This document shows positions 6,075 through 12,226 of a DNA stretch of 12,744 nucleotides, in pieces. The translations under genes and the position numbers were made by a program. The stretch lies in assembly GCA_035290025.1 (NCBI GenBank), contig DATDVL010000072.1, forward strand, positions 1 through 12,744, written 5' to 3'. The notes below the pieces were generated by a model, which was not told the DNA's origin, made no database searches, and saw nothing but the letters and a program-made list of their open reading frames with translations. This DNA comes from DATDVL01 sp035290025 (lineage in GTDB: Archaea > Nanobdellota > Nanobdellia > SCGC-AAA011-G17 > DATDVL01). Every line of letters starts with the position of its first letter. Position 1 is the stretch's first letter.

Positions 6075-6503
6075 CTATCCAATATACTCTTTAACATTAT
6101 CCTTAGGAGCAACATGCGGCAACGGGAAATGCGGAGGCAAACCAACCTCTTGAGCCAAACTCAACGCACGGACATTACAGCGCGTAAGCACATTATTAAA
6201 GATAACAGCAGCAACCTTCTCATCACCCAACTTCTTTTTCTTCTTCCAATTATCCATTAAAGACTTAGCAGTCTTATCATCCGTCAAATAAACAACATTA
6301 CCCAATAATTCAACAGAACCAATCTTAGGATCATACGAAGCAGAAAACTTGAACGGCAAACGCAAAGCCATCTGACCAGCAGCAAGAGGCATAGACTCCT
6401 CAAGAACATCCTCAATAGACAGATGATACTTAACCTCAACCTTGCCCTTTAAGGGGTTCTTACGCTCAACAGAGACGGTACTAAAAGCGAAGCCGATAAT
6501 CAT
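6075..6503 (-). CDS. Conserved small archaeal protein, possibly SecB-like
   Basis: 142 aa with the strand-rich start MIIGFAFSTVSVERKNPLKGKVEVKYHL, a central GSVELLGNVVYL, a basic segment NWKKKKKLGDEKV (85-97), and a C-terminal helix RCNVRALSLAQEVGLPPHFPLPHV. The last part matches my memory of a protein common in DPANN archaea and usually called hypothetical. The layout (antiparallel strands, then a helix followed by a Pro-rich end) recalls SecB-type export chaperones, but that link is tentative. No signal or membrane segment. ATG 6503 has a TATA box 27-28 bases upstream. Codons end in T/G like the lon exteins, so this is likely a resident gene. Confidence 0.72.
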   Translation of the reverse strand: MIIGFAFSTVSVERKNPLKGKVEVKYHLSIEDVLEESMPLAAGQMALRLPFKFSASYDPKIGSVELLGNVVYLTDDKTAKSLMDNWKKKKKLGDEKVAAVIFNNVLTRCNVRALSLAQEVGLPPHFPLPHVAPKDNVKEYIG

Positions 6504-6525
6504 GGAATAAAGAACAAGGAAAACG

Positions 6526-6535
6526 GTTTATAAAG
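6526..6535 (-). promoter_or_regulatory. TATA box of the 142-aa gene
   Basis: The minus strand reads CTTTATAAAC, centred 27-28 bases before ATG 6503 and preceded by GAAAC as a possible BRE. Confidence 0.5.
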
Positions 6536-6592
6536 GTTTCTTTTGAAGAAACTGTCGCTTTATCGGGACGTGAGTAACGCTGTCAAGTAAGG

Positions 6593-6609
6593 GAAAAAAA
6601 GATAAAAAA
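6593..6609 (-). terminator. Oligo-T terminator of the 114-aa gene
   Basis: The minus strand reads two T runs (TTTTTT and TTTTTTT separated by ATC) within 25 bases after the stop at 6614, the archaeal termination pattern. Confidence 0.45.
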
Positions 6610-6613
6610 TGTA

Positions 6614-6958
6614 TTAAGAAGTTGGTCGGTCTAATGTTTGGTCATATCGTCTATCATCTCCTTTTAACCAATCACCTAAGATAGACAACCATTCTGGTGG
6701 TAACTGTTCACGTAATTTTGGGCCCATTTCTTTAAATGTAATAACATAATCTGGGATATAAGTCCCTCTCTTTCCTTTTAATGCTGGTTCTCCATTTCCA
6801 AATATTCCTTCAGTAACTCTTTCTAATCCATTTTCAATGAGCGATTTATGCAAAGCACCGTGTTCTGTTCTCCATCTAATTTCAACACTAGTTGGGTCAA
6901 ATAAAGAAGCAGATAATGTTTCTCCACGACGTGATACATAATATGAATCTGATGCCAT
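6614..6958 (-). CDS. Unknown soluble protein with structured leader
   Basis: 114 aa (MASDSYYVSRRGETLSASL...), no family recognised and no membrane segment. It contains SVEIRWRTEHGALHKSLIENGLERV (24-48) and a Pro/Trp segment LPPEWLSILGDWL (86-98). The start at 6958 is chosen because GGAGGA (6962-6967) lies three bases before this ATG. The ATG at 6970 would overlap the Shine-Dalgarno and the GTG at 6988 sits inside the leader hairpin. Codon and base composition lacks the strong A/C bias of the plus strand seen in the flanking genes at 6075-6503 and 7052-8290, so it may be a later arrival. Confidence 0.68.
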   Translation of the reverse strand: MASDSYYVSRRGETLSASLFDPTSVEIRWRTEHGALHKSLIENGLERVTEGIFGNGEPALKGKRGTYIPDYVITFKEMGPKLREQLPPEWLSILGDWLKGDDRRYDQTLDRPTS

Positions 6959-6973
6959 TGTGTCCTCCATTTT

Positions 6974-6989
6974 GGTGTTCGAAAACACC
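6974..6989 (-). promoter_or_regulatory. UUCG-capped hairpin at the 5' end of the mRNA
   Basis: The minus transcript reads GGUGUU-UUCG-AACACC, a 6-bp stem closed by a UUCG tetraloop. The TATA box at 7011-7021 places transcription start near 6990, so the hairpin would be at the very 5' end, seven bases before the GGAGGA. Confidence 0.6.
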
Positions 6990-7010
6990 TACTATTATTA
7001 TGTCAACAGA

Positions 7011-7021
7011 GTTTATAAAAC
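7011..7021 (-). promoter_or_regulatory. TATA box of the 114-aa gene
   Basis: The minus strand reads GTTTTATAAAC, centred at 7016. Start of transcription is expected near 6990, giving a leader of about 32 bases. Confidence 0.5.
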
Positions 7022-7034
7022 TTATGAATGCCAC

Positions 7035-7049
7035 TACTTCTTAGAAGTA
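7035..7049. other. Short palindrome after the lon C-half
   Basis: TACTTCT-T-AGAAGTA has 7-base arms around a single central base. It lies two bases past the TGA of the lon C-half and about 14 bases upstream of the next TATA box. It could be an operator of the 114-aa gene or part of the lon 3' end. Confidence 0.45.
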
Positions 7050-7051
7050 AA

Positions 7052-8407
7052 TCACATCATCTTTTTCAGCATCGCTTCTTTCCCCGTCCACAACAAACCT
7101 TCCTTCAAAACCTCACCAATCGTGGCAACAGGAATAACCTTAATCTTCTTACGCGCCTCGGGAGACAACAACACATCCTTCTCATTCGCCTTAGGAACCA
7201 AAACACGAGCAATACCCGCCTGCACAGCAGCCTCAACCTTCTGGGTAACACCACCAACAGCCAATACATCACCACGAACTGACAACGAACCTGTAAATGC
7301 GGTATCCTGACGCACAGGAACACGAGAAAAAGCAGAAATAATAGCCAAAGCAACAGCAATAGAAGCAGAATCACCCTCAACACCAGAACCAGCAGTCTGC
7401 AAAAACTGAACAAAAACATCATAATCCTTCAAATCCTTACCAAACTTCTTCAAAATAATAGCAGAAACATTCTTCATAGCCTCCTTAGCAATCTCACCCA
7501 ATTTACCCGTAGCAACAAACTGCGTCTTCTTACCACCCGGAGTAACCTCAGACTCAATAGGCAAGACCAAACCAGAATACGAACCTTCGCCGCCAAGAAC
7601 AGCCAAACCATTCACACGACCAACAGCAGAACCCTTCGTCAAAATAACCTGATACTCCTTCTTATTCTCAATATATTTATCAGCAATCTGCTGCTCCAAC
7701 GTACGCGCCAAACGCTTCGCCTTAACAATATGCTCAGGAGTAACCACCTTTGCCTTAACCTCCAAAGCAATATCACCCGCAGTACGAACCAAACCACCAA
7801 GCTCACGCAAACGCAACGTCAACTTACCCGCACGACCCGTACGACGCCTGGCCTCTTCAACAATCACACCAACAGCATCCCTACTAAAATGAGGAATATT
7901 ACCATCCTTATGCACTTCCTGAGCAATAAAAATAGCAATCTTATCACGATTCGCAGGCGTATCATCCATCTGAGAATTCATATTCACCTCATACCCATAA
8001 CCACGAATACGAGAACGCAACGCAGGATGGACCTTCTTAATCGTATCCAACGTACCCGCAGCAACCAAAACAAAATCACAAGGAACAGGCTCGGTACGAA
8101 CCATAGCACCCGAAGAACGCTCAGACTGGCCAGTAATAGGATACTTCTTCTCCTGCACCGCAGTCAACAACTCCTGTTGGGAAGCAGGCTGCAAAGCACC
8201 CACCTCATCAATAAACAACACACCCTTATTCGCACGATGAATCATACCTGGAACGACACGCTCATGCGCAGGCGTACCCAAACCACCAGAATTCTTAACC
8301 AAAATACCATTCACAAATAAATTACCTGACTCGGTGGTTAAATTGTATAACTTACCATTATAAGGAATCCTTTCAATCTTCTTAACACGCTCAGGTTTTA
8401 ATCGCAC
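7052..8407 (-). CDS. LonB protease C-terminal half, starting with a C-terminal split intein
   Basis: 451 aa from GTG 8407. Residues 1-39 are the C-intein half (IERIPYNGKLYNLTTESG...NGILVKN, ending Asn39). Ser40 starts the extein: SGGLGTPAHERV, Walker B GVLFIDEV (Asp67, Glu68), the arginine-rich HPALRSRIRG, the alpha domain, and the archaeal Lon protease domain with catalytic Ser347 (GDSAS) and Lys390 (GGVTQKVEA). It carries the proteolytic dyad but no Walker A, which lies in the other gene (11157-12161), so a working enzyme needs protein trans-splicing. In-frame TTG at 8422 is an alternative start adding five residues; GTG is preferred because the TATA box is then 25-26 bases upstream. Extein codons end in T/G. 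Stop is TGA. Confidence 0.92.
   Translation of the reverse strand: MRLKPERVKKIERIPYNGKLYNLTTESGNLFVNGILVKNSGGLGTPAHERVVPGMIHRANKGVLFIDEVGALQPASQQELLTAVQEKKYPITGQSERSSGAMVRTEPVPCDFVLVAAGTLDTIKKVHPALRSRIRGYGYEVNMNSQMDDTPANRDKIAIFIAQEVHKDGNIPHFSRDAVGVIVEEARRRTGRAGKLTLRLRELGGLVRTAGDIALEVKAKVVTPEHIVKAKRLARTLEQQIADKYIENKKEYQVILTKGSAVGRVNGLAVLGGEGSYSGLVLPIESEVTPGGKKTQFVATGKLGEIAKEAMKNVSAIILKKFGKDLKDYDVFVQFLQTAGSGVEGDSASIAVALAIISAFSRVPVRQDTAFTGSLSVRGDVLAVGGVTQKVEAAVQAGIARVLVPKANEKDVLLSPEARKKIKVIPVATIGEVLKEGLLWTGKEAMLKKMM
8291..8407 (-). other. C-terminal split-intein fragment (IntC)
   Basis: 39 residues (44 if TTG 8422 is used) with intein blocks F and G: KLYNLTTESGNLFVNG and ILVKN followed by Ser+1. 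The size matches natural IntC fragments of about 35-45 residues. The penultimate residue is Lys instead of the usual His, and the block F His is also absent (GNLF in place of a His-containing HNF-type motif). Confidence 0.88.
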
Positions 8408-8428
8408 ACCATCAATAAACAATAAAGG

Positions 8429-8436
8429 TTTTTAAA
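8429..8436 (-). promoter_or_regulatory. TATA-like box of the lon C-half
   Basis: The minus strand reads TTTAAAAA, centred 25-26 bases before GTG 8407 and only about 10 before TTG 8422. It shows the C-half is transcribed on its own. Confidence 0.45.
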
Positions 8437-8478
8437 GGTAATGAATTGGGGTTCTGCAAAGTTAAACACAGATTTTTA

Positions 8479-8491
8479 GAAAGGTTTAAAA
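8479..8491 (+). promoter_or_regulatory. BRE/TATA promoter of the surface protein gene
   Basis: GAAAGG followed by TTTAAAA (8485-8491) is centred 29 bases before ATG 8517, so the leader is at most a few bases. It is back to back with the lon C-half promoter. Confidence 0.55.
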
Positions 8492-8516
8492 GTAATATCT
8501 TTAGTTTATAAGCAAA

Positions 8517-9611
8517 ATGAACAATAAAATATTTCTATCTTTAAGTTTAGTGTTTTTGTTAGGGCTTGCCATATTCGTTTCTGCTCGACAATATTCACGT
8601 GAGCTAGAACTACCTGGATATGGAACAATAGGAGAGTATGGGGAGTATGTTACAGCTGAAGATGCTGAATTATCAGTAGGATGGAATCTTTTTCTAGGTC
8701 TAGCTAATCCTGACTGGTTGATTACTAAAGATGAAAGAGAATTAGGTAAGGAAAATTTTGATTCAAATAATATTAAAGCAATCTATGGTTTTAACCCTGC
8801 TACTCAAGAATATATACGCTTCTACCCAGAACCTGAAACGGATAAACTAAACAACCAAGATACCCGCATAAGCACCATGATCCGCACCAGTGCTTTCTGG
8901 GTTTATTCAGGTAAGGAAGGCAAGATAAGCTATGCAACTCTTAGACCAACCACTCTAAATGAAAGAAATCTCTTTAAAGGATGGAATTTCGTTGGAATAA
9001 CTCCCGACTTCACAGATAAAAACTTACAAGAAATAAAAGGTGATTGTGAGATAGCTAAAGTTGTTGTCTGGTTGCCAGAAAGGCAAGAGTGGGACAGCAA
9101 GTCAGGATTTTCTAATTTGCACTTTGATAAAAGTTTAGTTAAAAGTGGGGTATTAATCAAGGTTACAGACGATTGTAAACTTGGGGGAAGCGGAGATGTT
9201 ATTGCCCCACCCACAATCCCAGGAACAGGAGATACATCTGGACAACAAGAAATTAAGAGTATAACTGGACAGAAAGAAAACTATTCCCCTAAGGAATCAA
9301 TAAAATTGATTGTATCTGGAGTGGATCCAAATGGAGCTTCAGCTTCTAGTGATAAAGGATGGAATATTCAGTACTACACCTATAATAAAAATGGAGGAGA
9401 TTTCTTGCAAGAGTATGTTCCTTCTGGAAATTACAATGCTAATTATAATTCCAATAAAGGGTATTGGGAAATAGATTACTGGGCACCCTCTCAACCAGGA
9501 GAGTATTATACGGAAATAGATCTTTATTGTGGCACAGGAGGATCGGAGTGCTATACTACTTACGGAAATGAATATTCATCTAAACAAAAAATATCTTTTA
9601 AAGTAGATTAA
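8517..9611 (+). CDS. Secreted surface protein with two 'GWN' repeats and an Ig-like C-terminus
   Basis: 364 aa. Residues 1-23 are a signal peptide (MNNKIFLSLSLVFLLGLAIF-VSA). Two related modules follow: LSVGWNLFLG ... IKAIYGFNPATQEYI ... TSAFWVYSG (about 52-131) and LFKGWNFVGI ... IAKVVVWLPERQEWD ... KSGVLIKV (about 152-216). A Gly/Pro/Thr linker (222-243) leads to a beta-rich, Tyr-rich domain (245-364) starting IKSITGQKENYSPKESIKLIV and resembling an Ig-like fold. Cysteines are at 177, 220, 338 and 345. It is probably an S-layer-associated or adhesive protein. It lies between the homing endonuclease and the lon C-half but on the opposite strand, so it looks like a passenger gene. Its codon use differs from the lon exteins. 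The next gene starts two bases after its stop. Confidence 0.82.
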   Translation: MNNKIFLSLSLVFLLGLAIFVSARQYSRELELPGYGTIGEYGEYVTAEDAELSVGWNLFLGLANPDWLITKDERELGKENFDSNNIKAIYGFNPATQEYIRFYPEPETDKLNNQDTRISTMIRTSAFWVYSGKEGKISYATLRPTTLNERNLFKGWNFVGITPDFTDKNLQEIKGDCEIAKVVVWLPERQEWDSKSGFSNLHFDKSLVKSGVLIKVTDDCKLGGSGDVIAPPTIPGTGDTSGQQEIKSITGQKENYSPKESIKLIVSGVDPNGASASSDKGWNIQYYTYNKNGGDFLQEYVPSGNYNANYNSNKGYWEIDYWAPSQPGEYYTEIDLYCGTGGSECYTTYGNEYSSKQKISFKVD

Positions 9612-9613
9612 AA

Positions 9614-9781
9614 ATGATAAACAAAAAAGGAATGAGTGCATGGATCTGGATTTTTATAATTCTAATATTGATAGCAATAGGCATAGGATTATATTTTTGG
9701 TTGACTAATGGAAGCGGTAGTAGTTCAATAGTCAGCGGAGGAAGTTCAATACCACAACCCCCTACTTTGCCTTCTGGATAG
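9614..9781 (+). CDS. Short membrane protein with pilin-like N-terminus
   Basis: 55 aa, MINKKGMSAWIWIFIILILI... then LYFWLTNGSG and a Ser/Gly/Pro tail. KKG directly before a hydrophobic helix resembles a class III (prepilin-type) archaeal signal, cut after Gly. It could equally be a simple membrane anchor. It begins two bases after the stop of the surface protein, with no Shine-Dalgarno, so the two form an operon and may act together at the cell surface. Too short to assign a family. Confidence 0.6.
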   Translation: MINKKGMSAWIWIFIILILIAIGIGLYFWLTNGSGSSSIVSGGSSIPQPPTLPSG

Positions 9782-9874
9782 AATTTATTTCGAAAGAGCA
9801 GCTAATCTAATCAATCTTAACCACTATTTCTCCTAAATCCATGTCCTGCTCTATTGCATGAAAATTTCATACTA

Positions 9875-11089
9875 TTAACCATCATTTCGAACATTCTTAA
9901 TTACCAGAAGAGCAGCAGAAGGAGGGACATGCAATAAAACACCATCGCTATCAACAATACCATCCTTCAATAATAACTGATACCAAGGCTGCGACACAAC
10001 ATCCTTATCATACTCACGCTCGACCTCATACAAATCATCAAAAGGCTCATAATTCTCAATGATATATAAAGCAGCAGGTGTAAGATTGAGTAAATTTACA
10101 GCATTCACCTTGTCATATCCCTGCTCTAATAATTCAGCGAGCCTTTTCCGCTTAATCTGCGAAAAATCATTCATCGTATCAGTAAGTTTTTCCTTTTTGT
10201 ATTTACAATAGTGCATATTAGTTAGTGTAATAAAATTAGTAACATTTTCAAATTCTACAGAAATAAGCAAACGATAAATCTTAGTAGGCTCACCTTTTCT
10301 ATTCTCTTTTTTATGATCATTAACTGATATTTTTCCTGTTTCAATAGTCTTTTTATTTAGATATCGGGCAACTTCTGTCAAAAATTCAATGCGATTCTGA
10401 GCTAATTGTTCACTCGCAGTCATTCCTAAAGAAAGAGTGTCTAATGACCTCCTTGAAATGTGTATCTTTGGAACACCTAATTCTGCACCAAATAAAGAAG
10501 CAAAAAAATCATCTTGCAACTGCTCTTTAAGATAAACCCACTTAGGAATCTTCAACTCAACAAAAGATTTATCACCTAAAGGAGCACCCAAAGCAACAAA
10601 AAATCTTATAATATTACGATTAGTATTTTGATAACACCAAGAATGGCCATACTCCCCACCTTCAATGATGCGAGCATTTTCCATAAAATTGAGACCAAAT
10701 AACCCTTCAAGATCCTTCCCAAATTCTTCCACCGCAGATAATTCCGCACTTGAAAGAAAAATAGCATTCAAATTACCAAAAACACCACCATCACCATAAG
10801 TAGCACCAAACAACTTAGTAATCAACCTTATCTTAGGATGATCCACTTCAAGTGGCAGTAACCCTTTCTCTTTCAACCATTGCACGGTTTGGATAGGAAC
10901 AGGAAGATGCTTACCAGCATGCCACCAACGAGTCTTTGCCGATGACTGACCTAAAAGCTTAGAAATCTTCTTATAACCAAAAGAAGGATTTTCACTTTTA
11001 AGTTTTACATAACCATAATAAAGTCTGCATTGTTCTTGTTGATAAAAATCATAGGTATTAATTACATCCTGTTCAGATAAAATTTGCAT
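9875..11089 (-). CDS. Free-standing LAGLIDADG homing endonuclease
   Basis: 404 aa from ATG 11089. An N-terminal helix-turn-helix region (about 36-80: GYKKISKLLGQSSAKTRWW...LKEKGLLPL) is typical of stand-alone archaeal members. LAGLIDADG motif 1 is LITKLFGATYGDGGV (89-103, acid Asp100) and motif 2 is FFASLFGAELGVPKI (195-209, acid Glu203). Between them, NRNIIRFFVALGAPLGDKS...IPKWV is diagnostic of the family. A C-terminal extension (310-404) has a second HTH-like stretch. Two motifs mean a monomeric enzyme. It presumably cuts intein-free lonB and so spreads the insert, but the target is inferred from position only. TTG 11104 is an alternative start; ATG is preferred because the TATA box lies 25-26 bases upstream. 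Its A-ending codons resemble the intein, not the exteins. Confidence 0.87.
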   Translation of the reverse strand: MQILSEQDVINTYDFYQQEQCRLYYGYVKLKSENPSFGYKKISKLLGQSSAKTRWWHAGKHLPVPIQTVQWLKEKGLLPLEVDHPKIRLITKLFGATYGDGGVFGNLNAIFLSSAELSAVEEFGKDLEGLFGLNFMENARIIEGGEYGHSWCYQNTNRNIIRFFVALGAPLGDKSFVELKIPKWVYLKEQLQDDFFASLFGAELGVPKIHISRRSLDTLSLGMTASEQLAQNRIEFLTEVARYLNKKTIETGKISVNDHKKENRKGEPTKIYRLLISVEFENVTNFITLTNMHYCKYKKEKLTDTMNDFSQIKRKRLAELLEQGYDKVNAVNLLNLTPAALYIIENYEPFDDLYEVEREYDKDVVSQPWYQLLLKDGIVDSDGVLLHVPPSAALLVIKNVRNDG

Positions 11090-11110
11090 AACAAGAATAA
11101 ACAATTTTTA

Positions 11111-11118
11111 ATTTATAA
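11111..11118 (-). promoter_or_regulatory. TATA box of the homing endonuclease
   Basis: The minus strand reads TTATAAAT, centred 25-26 bases before ATG 11089. The endonuclease is thus transcribed independently of the lon N-half. Confidence 0.55.
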
Positions 11119-11134
11119 CCATTCTCAGTGCGGT

Positions 11135-11152
11135 TGTCGTGTGTGTCGTGTG
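11135..11152. repeat. Tandem 9-bp repeat upstream of the endonuclease promoter
   Basis: TGTCGTGTG occurs twice in direct succession, between the stop codon of the lon N-half and the endonuclease TATA box, where a repressor could act. Confidence 0.5.
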
Positions 11153-11156
11153 ACCT

Positions 11157-12161
11157 TCATTCGCCGTCTAAAGCAAGAATACGATGCCAAGGCTTTAGTT
11201 TAGAAGCTTCAAGATATTTTATCTTATTAAACCATTTAATTGCTACTTTATGTTCTGGTGTGACTACAATTTCTTTTCCTGATCCTGTAGTAATCTTAAT
11301 AATATCTCCTTCTTTTTCATACCTATTAACAGAGAGCACATCTACAGACTGAACTTTATTTTCTTTCTCACCCAAAACAACAAGCTCATTTTTTCCCAGA
11401 AAAGTGGCGTGGTAATTTCCTTTACGAATTATTTCTTTTTGGTGTTTTTCTAACAACTGATCAATTAGTTCAATCTTTCCTTGTTGTATTAACTGTTGAT
11501 TTTTTCCAGTATTTGAAATTATTTGTAACTCCTGTCCAGTGACGAATGACTGCAAGGGGTCGTGAAGCACGTCCCCTAACAGAGCACCCGCGTGAGCGCC
11601 CGTAGCATCCAAAAAAGGAGCCTTCTCCTTGCCAGAAGAATCAACCAACAACTTCGGCAACCCAGAAACATTATTCTTCATCTTACGAGACAAATTCATA
11701 AACACAACAAAAATAGCAATCATAATCATCGAAGAAATCAACGTAGCAGCAGCAAGAATATCACCATACTCCTTACGAACATACCAAGGAGAAATAATAG
11801 CAAGAATAATCAACACATAAAAAATAAGATTCTGATACTTAAAAGCAGAAGCATGTTGCAAACGAGACTTATTAACTAACAAACGACCCTTACCCCTCGG
11901 AAACTCACGAACCAAAGGAACATTCTCATCAGCAGCATTAGAAAAAACAGCAATATCTGTCAAATTCTCCTTAGGCAACAATTCAGCCAACGCCTGACCA
12001 GTTAACGACTTACCCACACCTGGCTCACCAATCAATAAGACATGACGACGCTGCTGAGCAGCCTTACGAACAATCTCCATAGCCTCTTCCTGACCAATAA
12101 CCTGATCAGGGAGATTCTTAGCAATCTTAATATCAGCAGTAGTCTTAAAATTCAAAGGCAT
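11157..12161 (-). CDS. LonB protease N-terminal half ending in an N-terminal split intein
   Basis: 334 aa. The extein (1-204) starts with the archaeal Lon AAA+ region (DQVIGQEEAMEIVRKAAQQRRHVLLI), Walker A GEPGVGKS (45-52), and two membrane helices (about 110-128 and 134-157) that anchor LonB in the membrane. It ends PFLDATGAHAGALLGDVLHD-PLQ. From Ser205 the sequence is an N-intein: block A SFVTGQELQI and block B GKEIVVTPEHKVAI (Thr301, His304), ending at TGA. Walker B and the protease are in the separate gene at 7052-8407. Splicing Gln204 to Ser40 of that protein gives a 616-residue LonB of normal length. ATG 12161 has a TATA box 26-27 bases upstream. Extein codons end in T/G, intein codons mostly in A. 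Confidence 0.93.
   Translation of the reverse strand: MPLNFKTTADIKIAKNLPDQVIGQEEAMEIVRKAAQQRRHVLLIGEPGVGKSLTGQALAELLPKENLTDIAVFSNAADENVPLVREFPRGKGRLLVNKSRLQHASAFKYQNLIFYVLIILAIISPWYVRKEYGDILAAATLISSMIMIAIFVVFMNLSRKMKNNVSGLPKLLVDSSGKEKAPFLDATGAHAGALLGDVLHDPLQSFVTGQELQIISNTGKNQQLIQQGKIELIDQLLEKHQKEIIRKGNYHATFLGKNELVVLGEKENKVQSVDVLSVNRYEKEGDIIKITTGSGKEIVVTPEHKVAIKWFNKIKYLEASKLKPWHRILALDGE
11160..11549 (-). other. N-terminal split-intein fragment (IntN)
   Basis: 130 residues from Ser1 (TCA, 11547-11549) to the stop. Blocks A and B are present, with TPEH as the block B TxxH. With IntC it makes a 169-174-residue mini-intein. The break falls between block B and block F, where intein endonucleases are normally inserted. 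Confidence 0.9.
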
Positions 12162-12183
12162 TACTATAAAAGAGAATTAATTG

Positions 12184-12191
12184 TTTAAAAA
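12184..12191 (-). promoter_or_regulatory. TATA box of the lon N-half
   Basis: The minus strand reads TTTTTAAA, centred 26-27 bases before ATG 12161 and preceded by TGCAGAACC. The same nine bases occur upstream of the lon C-half (8450-8458). Confidence 0.5.
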
Positions 12192-12226
12192 GGTTCTGCA
12201 TTAAGAAATTTAAGAAAATTTAGTAT

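Larger units (their letters stand above)
8291..11549 (-). mobile_element. Homing insertion splitting lonB: IntN, endonuclease, two passenger genes, IntC
   Basis: The 3,259-bp segment lies exactly between the codons for Gln204 of the N-half and Ser+1 of the C-half. The two lon halves keep their original order and strand, so removing the segment restores one lonB reading frame. The segment holds the two intein halves at its ends, the LAGLIDADG gene, and two plus-strand genes. Its composition differs from the lon exteins on both sides. This matches the 'fractured gene' layout known from viral metagenomes (split intein plus free-standing endonuclease), here with a LAGLIDADG enzyme and extra cargo. 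Mobility is inferred. Confidence 0.75.

Noticed and set aside
7730..8320. Plus-strand open frame rich in Arg, Thr and Asn opposite the lon C-half
   Set aside because: It is the antisense of the well-supported LonB AAA+ and protease region; the composition follows from the complementary codons.
9858..9870. ATGAAA-A-TTTCAT palindrome between the convergent small membrane gene and the endonuclease
   Set aside because: A/T-only arms in an A/T-rich gap with no T tract or other context; it could be chance.
11592..11879. Plus-strand frame opposite the LonB membrane region
   Set aside because: Antisense of the two LonB membrane helices; no promoter and a composition typical of the complement.
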